DNA from: RYN-433 sp036558265
Lineage (GTDB): Bacteria > Planctomycetota > Phycisphaerae > Tepidisphaerales > Tepidisphaeraceae
DNA: 23,070 bases
Reading direction: 5' to 3'
NCBI GenBank assembly: GCA_036558265.1
Contig: DATBFY010000310.1
Span: 1 to 23,070 of the forward strand
The notes below the pieces were generated by a model. The model was given only the letters and a program-made list of their open reading frames with translations. It was not told the origin of the DNA and searched no databases. The stretch's first letter is position 1, and each line of letters starts with the position of its first letter. Both the position numbers and the translations under genes were made by a program. This document shows, in pieces, positions 6,352 through 14,298 of this stretch.

Positions 6352-7794
6352 TTGTCCATTCCCCTCCCCGTTTACGACGAGTACGAGAAAAAGGAGAAAT
6401 GCGGCCTTTTCGGGATCTGGGGCACTTCGGATGCATCCCAGATCTGCTACCAGGGCATCTTTGCGCAAAATCACCGCGGTCAGGAATCCGCCGGAATATG
6501 CGTTTCAGACGGCACAGACCTCAATGGCCACACTGGCATGGGTCTGGTCAGCCAGGTCTTCAACCCGCGCATGTTGCGCGAGGACCTGGCCGGCAAGGCG
6601 GCGATCGGGCACGTCCGCTACTCGACCACGGGGTCATCGAAGCTGTGCAACGCCCAACCGCTGCTCCGCCAGTACCTGATGGGGCCCATCGCGGTAGCGC
6701 ACAACGGCAACCTGGTCAACGCGCAGCTCTTAAGGCACGAGTACGAGAAGCACGGCCACATCTTCCAATCCACGACCGACACCGAGATCATCGTCCACCT
6801 GCTCGCCAAGCCCACGCACGTGGAGAAGCACGATCCGCTGCCGCACGTGCTCAAGCACCTGCAGGGGGCGTACAGCCTGCTGTTCCTCTTTCCCAACCGG
6901 ATCGAGGCGGCGCGGGACCCGTGGGGGATCCGGCCTCTCGTGATCGGGCAGCTTCCCGAGGGGCAGTATTGCGTGGCGTCGGAGACGTGCGCGTTCGACG
7001 CGATCGGGGCGCAGTACATCCGGGAGGTCGAGCCGGGGGAGATCGTGCGGATCGACGACAACGGCCTGCACGCGCGCTTCTTCGACAAGCCGGCCGACGA
7101 GCGGGCGCACTGCTGCTTCGAGCACGTCTACTTCGCCAACCCGTCGAGCAAGGTGTTTGGGCAGACGGTACACATCGTGCGCGAGGCGCTGGGGCGGCAA
7201 CTGGCCAAAGAGGCGCCCGTCGAGGCGGACTTCGTCCTGCCGATGCCCGACAGCGGCCGCAGCGCGGCGCTGGGCTTTGCCAAGGAGTCGGGCATCCAGT
7301 TTGAAGAGGGGATCGTCCCCAACCGCTTCGTGGGGCGCACGTTCATCCTGCCACAGCAGAAGCAGCGGGACACGGCGGTGGCGATGAAGCTGAACATCAT
7401 CCCGGACGTGGTGAAGGACAAGCGGGTGGTGGTGGTGGACGACAGCATCGTGCGCGGGACGACCACGCGGTCGAAGATGCGGGCGATCCGCCGCGCCGGT
7501 GCGCGGGAGATCCACCTGCGGATCAGTTGCCCGCCGATCCGAAACCCGTGCTTTTACGGGATCGACTTCGCGACGCGCAACGAATTGATCGCGCACGACC
7601 GGACGATCGACCAGATCCGCGATTTCGTGGAGGTCGATTCGCTGTCGTTTTTGTCGCTGGAGGGGCTACTGGGCGCGTTCAAGTTCCCGGCGAAGCACGC
7701 GTGTACGGCCTGCTGGAGCGGACAGTACAAGGTCCCGATCGACCAGCCGCAGACGAAGTTCAGCTTTGAGCGGGATCAGTTGAAGATGTTTTGA
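6352..7794 (+). CDS. purF: Amidophosphoribosyltransferase
   Basis: This enzyme catalyses the first step of purine synthesis: glutamine plus PRPP give 5-phosphoribosylamine. The N-terminal Ntn-type glutaminase begins at CGLFGIWG, with Cys17 as nucleophile after a 16-residue propeptide, as in B. subtilis PurF. QNHRGQESAG follows. The PRPP-binding loop VVVVDDSIVRGTT is at 359-371. Cys254, Cys400 and the pair Cys451/Cys454 match the four Fe-S cluster ligands of the B. subtilis class. I chose the TTG at 6352 because AAGGAG lies five bases upstream and the result is a short propeptide. A GTG at 6310 in frame would add 14 residues and lacks a good ribosome binding site. The protein is 480 residues. 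Confidence 0.96.
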   Translation: MSIPLPVYDEYEKKEKCGLFGIWGTSDASQICYQGIFAQNHRGQESAGICVSDGTDLNGHTGMGLVSQVFNPRMLREDLAGKAAIGHVRYSTTGSSKLCNAQPLLRQYLMGPIAVAHNGNLVNAQLLRHEYEKHGHIFQSTTDTEIIVHLLAKPTHVEKHDPLPHVLKHLQGAYSLLFLFPNRIEAARDPWGIRPLVIGQLPEGQYCVASETCAFDAIGAQYIREVEPGEIVRIDDNGLHARFFDKPADERAHCCFEHVYFANPSSKVFGQTVHIVREALGRQLAKEAPVEADFVLPMPDSGRSAALGFAKESGIQFEEGIVPNRFVGRTFILPQQKQRDTAVAMKLNIIPDVVKDKRVVVVDDSIVRGTTTRSKMRAIRRAGAREIHLRISCPPIRNPCFYGIDFATRNELIAHDRTIDQIRDFVEVDSLSFLSLEGLLGAFKFPAKHACTACWSGQYKVPIDQPQTKFSFERDQLKMF

Positions 7795-7803
7795 ACGGGC
7801 GGG

Positions 7804-7818
7804 GTTCCGAGTTCCGAG
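7804..7818. repeat. Heptamer tandem repeat after purF
   Basis: GTTCCGA occurs twice in tandem plus one further G, starting nine bases after the purF stop. It is short, but it resembles the 7-base-period arrays before sdhA and after the L,D-transpeptidase gene. Confidence 0.5.
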
Positions 7819-7851
7819 TAAACACCGTGCGCCCCCGGGAGATGTAGCGGT

Positions 7852-8436
7852 TCAGTCACCCAGGCTCGTGAAGTAGGCGCGGTGGATCATGAGGCCGCCG
7901 CACGCGAGCGTGGCGACGAGCAACACGCAGGCGAGGGTGACCCAGCGGCGGGAGCGGCCTTCGGCGAGCAGGCCGACCGACGAGATCAGCATCACCAGGA
8001 CGACCGGGTACTGAAGCAAGCCCCAGGTTCCGACGATGTCGCGGAGCGCCGCGCCGGCCTGTGCGTGTTCAACCTCGGCTCGCATCAACTCCGCCTCGTC
8101 GCTCGTGAGCGGGCGCGTCTCGACGGTCGGATCGCCGGTGATTTCCGCATGTAGCCGGCGCCATCGCACCTCATCGCGCTCATACGGAGCCCGCCATTTA
8201 CCTCCAGACGTTCGAGGGAGGATGCCGCCAACGCGGGCGTTGAGGATCTCGATGCGGACGCAGGTGAAAGTCATCAGCGGCGCGAGGACCCCGATGAGGA
8301 AAGCTCGCGCCCAGCGCTCCACGGCGGAAAGGGGCGGGGTGGTGCGAGGGGAGCGGTATTCGAGGGCAACGGTCGATGAGGCCCCGGCAGACGTCAGGTG
8401 TGTGTCGGACACTTGGTGAAAATCCTCGTCGCCCAA
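7852..8436 (-). CDS. Hypothetical membrane protein
   Basis: This 194-residue protein is not recognised. It has three hydrophobic stretches: residues about 44-62 (FLIGVLAPLMTFTCV), 138-158 and 165-183. The hydrophilic region between the first and second is rich in Glu and Arg and is probably helical. It may be a small planctomycete-type membrane protein. The start is uncertain: the TTG at 8436 overlaps the region just after the Uma2 stop codon with GGAG ten bases upstream, and a GTG at 8412 is an alternative. It lies four bases downstream of the Uma2 gene on the same strand and may be translationally coupled to it. Confidence 0.6.
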   Translation of the reverse strand: MGDEDFHQVSDTHLTSAGASSTVALEYRSPRTTPPLSAVERWARAFLIGVLAPLMTFTCVRIEILNARVGGILPRTSGGKWRAPYERDEVRWRRLHAEITGDPTVETRPLTSDEAELMRAEVEHAQAGAALRDIVGTWGLLQYPVVLVMLISSVGLLAEGRSRRWVTLACVLLVATLACGGLMIHRAYFTSLGD

Positions 8437-8440
8437 GTTG

Positions 8441-9112
8441 TCATTGCTCCCAGACTTCGCGGAGGGCGATCCTCAACCCCGGGAAAGATGCCGGCTCGAG
8501 CGCGTCATCGTCTCTTCCGAACGCCTCCGTGTCGTAGTGGTCGCCGTTCAGGCGGAGGCATTCGAGCGTTCGGCCGAGGCCGTCAACGATCCAGTAATGA
8601 GGGACCTTGAACTGGGCGTACCATGCGCGCTTCCTCGTGCGGTCGTGGGCCTCGTGACCTTCGCTGACCGATTCGATGATGAGGGTCGGGGGCAACGTCA
8701 ACGCGTGGTCTTCCCAGGTCGTGCGGGGCGGGTCGAAGCGCAGCGATTCGAATTTGGGAATGTCATCGCCGACGACGATAACACCGTCCGCGCGAACCAC
8801 GAGGGGTGGGCGGACCGCGATGTCCACTTCGCCGGAAAAGACCGCGCGAGTCTTCCGGGCTGCGAAGTAACCCCTAAGGATGTACTTCAGATTGTCTGCG
8901 ACTTTTCCACCGCGGAAATAGGCAGGAGGCATGACCGTGAGCACCCCGTCGATGATTTCGTAGGCCCCGTCGTCCCAGAGGGCACGGATTTCCGGATCTT
9001 CCAGATCGTGGACGGTCCAGCCCATGGTGCCCGGTTGCAGACAGGGCCGCGCGCCGCCGCCGAAGCGGTACTCGTCACGTTTGGCGGGGAGGCGGGTCTG
9101 TGTGAGTGACAT
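8441..9112 (-). CDS. Uma2 family endonuclease (DUF820), copy 1
   Basis: This 223-residue protein has the full Uma2/DUF820 pattern, a PD-(D/E)XK-type nuclease fold found in many copies in cyanobacteria and planctomycetes. YEIIDGVL, VRADGVIVVGDD and PPTLIIESVSEGHE carry the conserved acidic residues, followed by KRAWYAQFKVPHYWIVD. The natural substrate and role are unknown. It is closely related to the second Uma2 protein at 11176-11856: both contain PGT(M/L)GWT, the block ending MPPAYF or IPPAYF, and TLECLRL. The ATG has only a weak ribosome binding site (AGGT). A perfect TATAAT lies 18 bases upstream, so the gene may have its own promoter despite following the PEP-CTERM gene. Confidence 0.9.
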   Translation of the reverse strand: MSLTQTRLPAKRDEYRFGGGARPCLQPGTMGWTVHDLEDPEIRALWDDGAYEIIDGVLTVMPPAYFRGGKVADNLKYILRGYFAARKTRAVFSGEVDIAVRPPLVVRADGVIVVGDDIPKFESLRFDPPRTTWEDHALTLPPTLIIESVSEGHEAHDRTRKRAWYAQFKVPHYWIVDGLGRTLECLRLNGDHYDTEAFGRDDDALEPASFPGLRIALREVWEQ

Positions 9113-9129
9113 GCTTGACCTGTTGGGCG

Positions 9130-9135
9130 ATTATA
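9130..9135 (-). promoter_or_regulatory. Candidate -10 box for Uma2 copy 1
   Basis: On the minus strand the sequence reads TATAAT, ending 18 bases before the Uma2 ATG, in the 25-base gap after the PEP-CTERM stop. No good -35 box is visible at 16-18 bases, so this is a partial promoter match only. Confidence 0.35.
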
Positions 9136-9137
9136 TC

Positions 9138-10883
9138 CTATCGGCTGGAAATGCGGCGCGGGCGGATCGCGACTGCCGCGGCCGCGAGCAGGGTCAGGCC
9201 GACGGTCATCCCGGCGGGCTCGGGAACCGTGGCGAGCAGCACGGCGGACGTGCCGTCGGTGAACATGGCGGCGAAGGCGAACTGGCCGGCGTCGTTGAAC
9301 TCATACGGTTGCCCGTCCTCGGCGGCGGAGCCGGCAGAGCGGATCGTCCAGCTTGCCAACTCGTGGGACAGGCCATCGCCCAGATCAATCAACTGGCCGG
9401 CGCGAAAGAGCAGTTCGACATTGCCGCTCGGGTCGGCGGCCCAGACACCGGCCGTGTAGGGGCCGTCGGGCGTGGGCGCGTAACTGCCGCCAAAGACGAG
9501 CTGGCCGAGCGTGTTGACGGCGGGATCGGTGAAAGTCGGCGCGTAGAAATCGGTGTCGGAGTTGTTGTCGTTGTAGAACCTGGTGCCGGCGGGTGCACCC
9601 GGGGCGGGATCGCCTTCGCGGGCAATCAGGCGCAGCGTCGCGCCGCCCGGGGAGGCGAGCCACAGGCCGTCGTTGTGATCGAGGTCCTCGCCGCCGGAGG
9701 CGGGGCCGACGAGCCCGCGAAAGGCGACGTGTCCGCCGCCCCCGACGAACGGCTGGAAGAACGCGCCCTTGCCGTGTCCGAAGGCGTTCTCGCCGAGGAA
9801 GACGGTGCCGGCAGGCGTGCCGGGCGCCGCCTGGCCGGTGCGGGCCAGCGGCTGGAAATTGCCGGGCGTGCCGGCGTAAAGGACCAGGTCATCATAGGTC
9901 GAGTTGTCGGGCGCGATGTAGTTGCCGACGGAGCCCGTGAAGGCAATGGAGCCGGCACGGTTGATCGTGGCGGGAAAGATCGCCTGGAGCGTGAGGCCGA
10001 CGAGGCCGTGCGCGGGTTGATTGGTGCGGGCGATCAACACCGGGGCCGCGGGCGTGCCGATCCACAGGCCTTGCCCGCGCGACGCCTGGGGATCGATCGG
10101 GTCGGCGAGGGAGGCGTTGAATATGACCAGACCGGTGGCGTTGGCGGCGACGCCGGCGGAACCGAGGTCACCGTAGACTGCGTCGATGACGCCGGGCGCC
10201 AGCTGGCCCTGGCGCGCGATCACACCGATCGCGCCGGGCGGGCCGCCCCAGATCGCGCTGTCGCCTGAGGTGAGCAGACCGGTGGCGGTGAGTCCGGCGA
10301 AGATGACGTTGCCGCCGCCGCGCCGCGGCTCGCCGAAGGATCGGTAGGTCGTGCCGGGATCAAAGCCCGCGGCGGCATTGCCCTGGCGGGCGATCGGCTG
10401 CGGGGAAACGGGCAGGAGCGCCGGCGGGCCCAGCCAGATGCCGCTGGAGTTGGCGGTCGTGACGCCGGGGCCCTGGAGGTTTGCGGTGAAGAGGACCCGG
10501 CCGTCGTTGCCGAGTTGAACGGGGTTCGGGAAATAGAAGCTGACGCCCGTCACCCCCCCGGGGGCCTGATCACCCGTCCGCACGACCGGCCGCAGCCCCG
10601 CGCCGCCGGGCGCGCCGATGAACAACCCCCAGGGGCCTTCGGCGCCCGGCGCGCTCTGCGGGCGGGCGACGAACGCCACCTCGCCGGCGTCGTTGATCAG
10701 CGGCGGCGGGAAGGCGAAATCCTGGAGCGGCTCGTTGAAGCCGGGCAACTGCTGGCCAGACCGGGCGACGACGTGGAAATCTGTTTGAGCGCCGGCCGGA
10801 CTGGATAGCGCGATGACGCAGGCGAGGACGACCAGTGAGGCGACAACGTCGGAATGATGACGATGACGACGGCACGTTGCCAT
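9138..10883 (-). CDS. PEP-CTERM sorted secreted protein with tandem repeats
   Basis: This protein of about 581 residues is exported and sorted. The N-terminus has a basic region (MATCRRHRHH), a hydrophobic core and a likely cleavage site after SSPAGA, all features of a Sec signal. The C-terminus is a PEP-CTERM signal: VPEP, a hydrophobic helix of about 18 residues and the basic end IRPRRISSR, a target for exosortase. Between them lie about eight diverged repeats, each with a motif like ARQGQLAPG and a later strand like INDAGEVAFVAR or INRAGSIAFTGSV. They probably fold as beta-rich units of a surface protein. The start at 10883 is chosen from the signal peptide and GGGAG nine bases upstream; the frame is open to 11033. 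No exosortase gene is in the window. The function is unknown. Confidence 0.85.
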   Translation of the reverse strand: MATCRRHRHHSDVVASLVVLACVIALSSPAGAQTDFHVVARSGQQLPGFNEPLQDFAFPPPLINDAGEVAFVARPQSAPGAEGPWGLFIGAPGGAGLRPVVRTGDQAPGGVTGVSFYFPNPVQLGNDGRVLFTANLQGPGVTTANSSGIWLGPPALLPVSPQPIARQGNAAAGFDPGTTYRSFGEPRRGGGNVIFAGLTATGLLTSGDSAIWGGPPGAIGVIARQGQLAPGVIDAVYGDLGSAGVAANATGLVIFNASLADPIDPQASRGQGLWIGTPAAPVLIARTNQPAHGLVGLTLQAIFPATINRAGSIAFTGSVGNYIAPDNSTYDDLVLYAGTPGNFQPLARTGQAAPGTPAGTVFLGENAFGHGKGAFFQPFVGGGGHVAFRGLVGPASGGEDLDHNDGLWLASPGGATLRLIAREGDPAPGAPAGTRFYNDNNSDTDFYAPTFTDPAVNTLGQLVFGGSYAPTPDGPYTAGVWAADPSGNVELLFRAGQLIDLGDGLSHELASWTIRSAGSAAEDGQPYEFNDAGQFAFAAMFTDGTSAVLLATVPEPAGMTVGLTLLAAAAVAIRPRRISSR

Positions 10884-11112
10884 GGTGCACGGCTCCCTTC
10901 GTTTTCGCGACGGCTTTGAAATGGGGTGATTCGATCGGAACGGTACGGCTGGGATGATACCGGGCGCGGCGGGGGGATGGCCAGACAAATCTCGGGCGAG
11001 GCCGGACGGTGGTAGAATGCACTCACGCTGCAACGGACTCGGAGCATCGGGACGGGAGCGACGGTGGCCGACACCCTTCAGATCGTTCGATGGACGCTGG
11101 AGTTCACTTGCC

Positions 11113-11147
11113 CGCTTCGCACAGCGGAAGCGTCGACCGATTCGGTC
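11113..11147. repeat. Two adjacent small hairpins downstream of Uma2 copy 2
   Basis: CGCTTC/GAAGCG (11113-11118 and 11127-11132) and GACCGA/TCGGTC (11135-11140 and 11142-11147) form two consecutive 6-bp inverted repeats. They begin about 28 bases past the stop of the second Uma2 gene and could terminate its transcript, but no T-run is seen. Confidence 0.3.
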
Positions 11148-11175
11148 CGATCAGTTGCCCGAATTGCAGACTCGA

Positions 11176-11856
11176 TCATCCGTTCCACAACTCTCGCAGG
11201 TTGATCATCAGACCAGGAAAGGCCGTGGGATTGATGACGTCGTCACCGGTCCCGTGCGCGTCGGTGACATAGTTTCCCGCCGCGTCCAGGCGCAGGCACT
11301 CGAGCGTTTGCCGGTACGCGTCAACGATCCAGTAATTCGGCACGCCGAACTCGGCATACCACGTGCGCTTGGTTTGCACGTCGTGCAGTTCGTGGCCGGG
11401 GCTGACTGATTCGATGATCAACGTTGGCGGGACGAGGATTCGCGTGCGCTTCGGATCGGGTCGGCCGGTGAGCCGAACGGCTTCATCCTGACGTCGCTGG
11501 TCCTCAGGCGTCAGGAGCACCGCGTCGGCGCGCGGCAGGCGGACCGGATCGATGACGATCTCGCCTTCCGGCGCCAGACGATAGTCCAGTCCGCGCGCCG
11601 TGGAGTACGCCTTCAGCAGGACCATCAGATTAAATGCGGCGTTGCCGCCCGCGAAATAGGCCGGAGGGATCTTCGTCAGCACCCCCTCAACAATTTCGTA
11701 GCTTCCCTTTAACCACTCGCGCTCGATCGCCGGGTCGTCCAGGTCGGCAGCGGTCCAACCGAGCGTCCCGGGTTCGAATCGACGGGGCTCGTCGGGCGCG
11801 GCTGGCTTTGGCGTAGATGACACAATGCCGGTCGTCATATCAGCATGATAAGCCAC
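11176..11856 (-). CDS. Uma2 family endonuclease (DUF820), copy 2
   Basis: This 226-residue protein is the second Uma2/DUF820 protein. The family blocks are YEIVEGVL, PRADAVLLTPED, PPTLIIESVSPGHE and KRTWYAEFGVPNYWIVD. It is strongly similar to copy 1 across nearly the full length and differs mainly in an insertion around DQRRQDEAVRLTGRPD. The start is uncertain: GTG at 11856 has AGGGG four bases upstream, while ATG at 11838 would remove six residues but has no ribosome binding site. The gene lies 13 bases after the small membrane protein gene downstream of glmS, so it may be the last gene of that transcript. The cellular role of Uma2 proteins is unproven. Confidence 0.9.
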   Translation of the reverse strand: MAYHADMTTGIVSSTPKPAAPDEPRRFEPGTLGWTAADLDDPAIEREWLKGSYEIVEGVLTKIPPAYFAGGNAAFNLMVLLKAYSTARGLDYRLAPEGEIVIDPVRLPRADAVLLTPEDQRRQDEAVRLTGRPDPKRTRILVPPTLIIESVSPGHELHDVQTKRTWYAEFGVPNYWIVDAYRQTLECLRLDAAGNYVTDAHGTGDDVINPTAFPGLMINLRELWNG

Positions 11857-11869
11857 CCGCCCCCTGGAG

Positions 11870-12085
11870 TTAACGCGAAAGGCGGATCAACTGGAATGCC
11901 AGCAGCCCGCACGCCACCCCCAGGCCGGCGATGACCGCCCAGCGAAACCCACGACTCATCTCGGGGCGCTCGCGCCGGCGTCGCCTTTCCAGCGCCACCA
12001 CGGCGACCGCGAGGACGATCGGGAACACGACGAAGAGCGTCACGAAAACGACGGCACTCCAGGGTACGGTCGCAGTAACGAACAC
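11870..12085 (-). CDS. Small two-helix membrane protein
   Basis: This 71-residue predicted protein has two hydrophobic helices, near 8-32 (VPWSAVVFVTLFVVFPIVLA) and 49-65 (AVIAGLGVACGLLAF). A very basic segment between them (LERRRRRERPE) should lie in the cytoplasm by the positive-inside rule. No family is recognised. The GTG start lies nine bases after the glmS stop, and the GGAG within the glmS end is about 12 bases upstream, a somewhat long spacing. Its place between glmS and the Uma2 gene on one strand suggests co-transcription. It could be a chance frame, but the clear hydrophobic pattern argues for a real gene. Confidence 0.55.
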   Translation of the reverse strand: MFVTATVPWSAVVFVTLFVVFPIVLAVAVVALERRRRRERPEMSRGFRWAVIAGLGVACGLLAFQLIRLSR

Positions 12086-12094
12086 GCCCGGATT

Positions 12095-13963
12095 TTACTC
12101 CACCGTCACGCTCTTCGCGAGGTTCCGCGGCTTATCCACGTTGCACCCGCGCGCCACCGCCGCGTGGTAGGCCAGCAGTTGCAGCGGGACGACGCTCAAA
12201 AGCGGTTGCAGGCCCTCGAGCGTGTCGGGGACGTAGACGACGTGATTGCTGTAGCGCTTGATGTGCGTGTCGCCCTCGGTGGCGACAGCGATGATGTGTC
12301 CGCCGCGGGCGCGGACCTCTTCGATGTTGCTGATCACCTTCTCGTACTGCAGGCCCCTGGTCGCGATGAAGACGACGGGCATCCCCTCGTTGATCAGCGC
12401 GATCGGGCCGTGCTTCATCTCGGCGGCGGGCATGCCCTCGGCGTGAATATAGCTGATTTCCTTGAGCTTCAGAGCGCCCTCGAGCGCGATCGGGTAGTGA
12501 TAGCCGCGGCCGAGGAACAGCCAGTTCTCGCGGTCGCAGAACTTGGCGGCGATGTCCTTGATCTGCTCGGATTGCTTCAGGACGGCCTGCATCTGGTCCG
12601 GGATCGCGCACAGGCCGTCGATCATCTCCTGCACCTGGTTCTGGCTCATCAGGCGCCGGCGGCCCAGGAAGAGCGAGAGCATCGTGAGCGTGACGCACGG
12701 GCAGGTGAAGGCCTTGGTGGAGGCGACGCCGATCTCCGGCCCGGCGTGGATGTAGACGCCGCCGTCAGTCTCGCGGGCGATCGTGCTGCCGACGACGTTG
12801 ACCACGCCCAGGGCCAGCGCGCCCTTCTCCTTCGCTTCACGAAGGGCGGCGAGCGTGTCGGCCGTCTCGCCCGACTGGCTGATCGCCACCAGCACGGTGT
12901 TCTCTTCGACGATCGGGTTGCGGTAGCGGAACTCGCTGGCGTAGGTGCACTCGGTGACGATCTTGGCGTTGTCCTCGATCAGGTAGTCGCCGACCAGCCC
13001 CGCGTGCCAGGCGGTGCCCTGCCCGGTCAGGATGAGGCGCTTGGCGCGCACGAGCTCGCGGGAGTGCTGCGCCAGGCCGCCCAGGACGATGCGCCCCTCG
13101 CGGGGATCGACGCGGCCGCGGAGGCAGTTCTTCACCGCCTGCGGCTGCTCGAAGATCTCCTTGAGCATGTAGTGCTCGTAGTCGCCCAGCTCGTACTCCT
13201 CGAGCTTGTTCTCGAGCTGCTGGACGACCGGGCTGACGTCGATGTCGTCGATCGTCATCGTGCGGAAGCTGCCGGGCCGCAGCACGGCCATTTCGTTGTC
13301 GTTTAGGTAAATGACCTGGGTGGTGTGCTCGACGATGGCGCTGGCATCGGAGGCGACGACGTACTCCTCCTTGCCCACGCCGATGATCAACGGGCTGCCC
13401 TTGCGCGCCACGACCATCGTGTCGGGCTCGTCCTTGCAGATGACGGCGATGCCGTAGGTTCCCTCGACCTCGTGGAGGGCGCCCTGGACGGCGCGCTGGA
13501 GGAGCGACGTGCCTGCCGGCACGTGATTGTTCGCCTTCATCTCGGTGTACAGGTCGCCGACCAGCATCGCCAGCACTTCGGTGTCGGTCTGGCTGACGAA
13601 CGTGTGGCCCTTGGCGGTGAGGAACTTCTTGAGGGCGGCGTAGTTCTCGATGATGCCGTTGTGTACCAGCGCGATGCGGCCGCCGTCATCGGTGTGCGGG
13701 TGGGCGTTGACCTCGGTCGGGGCGCCGTGAGTGGCCCAGCGCGTGTGGGCCATCCCCAGGTGGGCGTCGGGCAGGGGCTTGCCGGCGACAGCGCTCTCCA
13801 GCACGCTGATGCGGCCAACCGCGCGGCGGACGTGCATCTGCCCCTTGCCGTCGATGACGGCGACGCCCGCGGAGTCATAGCCGCGGTATTCGAGGCGCTT
13901 GAGGCCTTCGATCAAGAGCGGCTGGGCGATCTTCCGTCCGACGTATGCGACGATTCCGCACAT
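12095..13963 (-). CDS. glmS: Glutamine--fructose-6-phosphate aminotransferase
   Basis: This 622-residue cytoplasmic enzyme makes glucosamine-6-phosphate from fructose-6-phosphate and glutamine, the first step towards UDP-GlcNAc for peptidoglycan. The N-terminal glutaminase begins MCGIVAYVG, where Cys2 becomes the N-terminal nucleophile, with RGYDSAGVAV and RWATHG (75-80). Two SIS domains follow. SQSGETADT near residue 360 binds the sugar phosphate, and STKAFT and KHGPIALI are further family motifs. The end SVTVE matches the conserved C-terminus. AAGGAG lies eight bases before the ATG. The leader contains a strong hairpin and a palindrome, but I see no glmS ribozyme. A small membrane protein gene follows nine bases after the stop. 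Confidence 0.97.
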   Translation of the reverse strand: MCGIVAYVGRKIAQPLLIEGLKRLEYRGYDSAGVAVIDGKGQMHVRRAVGRISVLESAVAGKPLPDAHLGMAHTRWATHGAPTEVNAHPHTDDGGRIALVHNGIIENYAALKKFLTAKGHTFVSQTDTEVLAMLVGDLYTEMKANNHVPAGTSLLQRAVQGALHEVEGTYGIAVICKDEPDTMVVARKGSPLIIGVGKEEYVVASDASAIVEHTTQVIYLNDNEMAVLRPGSFRTMTIDDIDVSPVVQQLENKLEEYELGDYEHYMLKEIFEQPQAVKNCLRGRVDPREGRIVLGGLAQHSRELVRAKRLILTGQGTAWHAGLVGDYLIEDNAKIVTECTYASEFRYRNPIVEENTVLVAISQSGETADTLAALREAKEKGALALGVVNVVGSTIARETDGGVYIHAGPEIGVASTKAFTCPCVTLTMLSLFLGRRRLMSQNQVQEMIDGLCAIPDQMQAVLKQSEQIKDIAAKFCDRENWLFLGRGYHYPIALEGALKLKEISYIHAEGMPAAEMKHGPIALINEGMPVVFIATRGLQYEKVISNIEEVRARGGHIIAVATEGDTHIKRYSNHVVYVPDTLEGLQPLLSVVPLQLLAYHAAVARGCNVDKPRNLAKSVTVE

Positions 13964-14073
13964 GGAAATGACTCCTTGAAGTTCGCGCGGCTAAGTTCAA
14001 TCACCGGCTGGTTTTGGGTGGCGCAAGGGGGACCCCGGTCAACACGCCCCTAAACGTCTGTCGGTCAAATGCT

Positions 14074-14095
14074 CGCGCGGGATGATGCCCGCGCG
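14074..14095 (-). promoter_or_regulatory. Strong hairpin in the glmS leader region
   Basis: CGCGCGGG (14074-14081) and CCCGCGCG (14088-14095) are perfect reverse complements with a 6-base loop. The hairpin lies about 110 bases upstream of glmS and is not followed by a T-run on either strand, so it is not a normal terminator. It may be a leader element of glmS or a small repeat. Confidence 0.45.
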
Positions 14096-14209
14096 GGCGT
14101 CTACTGGATGCCCGGCCCGCCGGCTGCGGATTGCGAGAAGCCCAAACCCACCGCGCGGCCCGCTCGCAACCGCGCTGACACATCCGTCTGCCAAAGCGCA
14201 AAAGTCTAA

Positions 14210-14223
14210 TCCGATTTATCGGA
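14210..14223. promoter_or_regulatory. 14-base palindrome, possible operator
   Basis: TCCGATTTATCGGA is a perfect inverted repeat with a 2-base centre, located between glmS and the small gene at 14299. No known operator consensus is recognised. Confidence 0.35.
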
Positions 14224-14298
14224 CGTACAAGACGAAATCCCACATCCTTTGGGCGCGTCGAGGCGCGCGCCACGGCACGGGGGCGAACCCAACCGGCG

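Larger units (their letters stand above)
13964..14298. other. Intergenic region upstream of glmS
   Basis: This 335-base stretch has no credible gene. It contains the glmS ribosome binding site, a perfect 8-bp-stem hairpin (14074-14095) and a 14-base palindrome (14210-14223). A weak promoter pair on the minus strand around 14200-14230 (TTGTAC, 16 bases, TAGACT) is possible but not convincing. Confidence 0.55.

Noticed and set aside
9024..10268. Long plus-strand open frame (414 codons) opposite the PEP-CTERM gene
   Set aside because: Low-complexity Gly/Ala/Arg translation with no domain. The minus strand has a signal peptide, repeats and a PEP-CTERM end.
11768..11785. GGTTCGAATC, resembling a tRNA T-loop
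   Set aside because: It lies inside the Uma2 coding sequence, and no cloverleaf can be built around it.
12164..13306. Plus-strand open frame (380 codons) opposite glmS
   Set aside because: Asp/Leu/Val-rich shadow of a clearly identified glmS.
13964..14298. glmS ribozyme upstream of glmS
   Set aside because: The leader has one strong hairpin, but I could not match the glmS ribozyme core, and the element is mainly known from Firmicutes.
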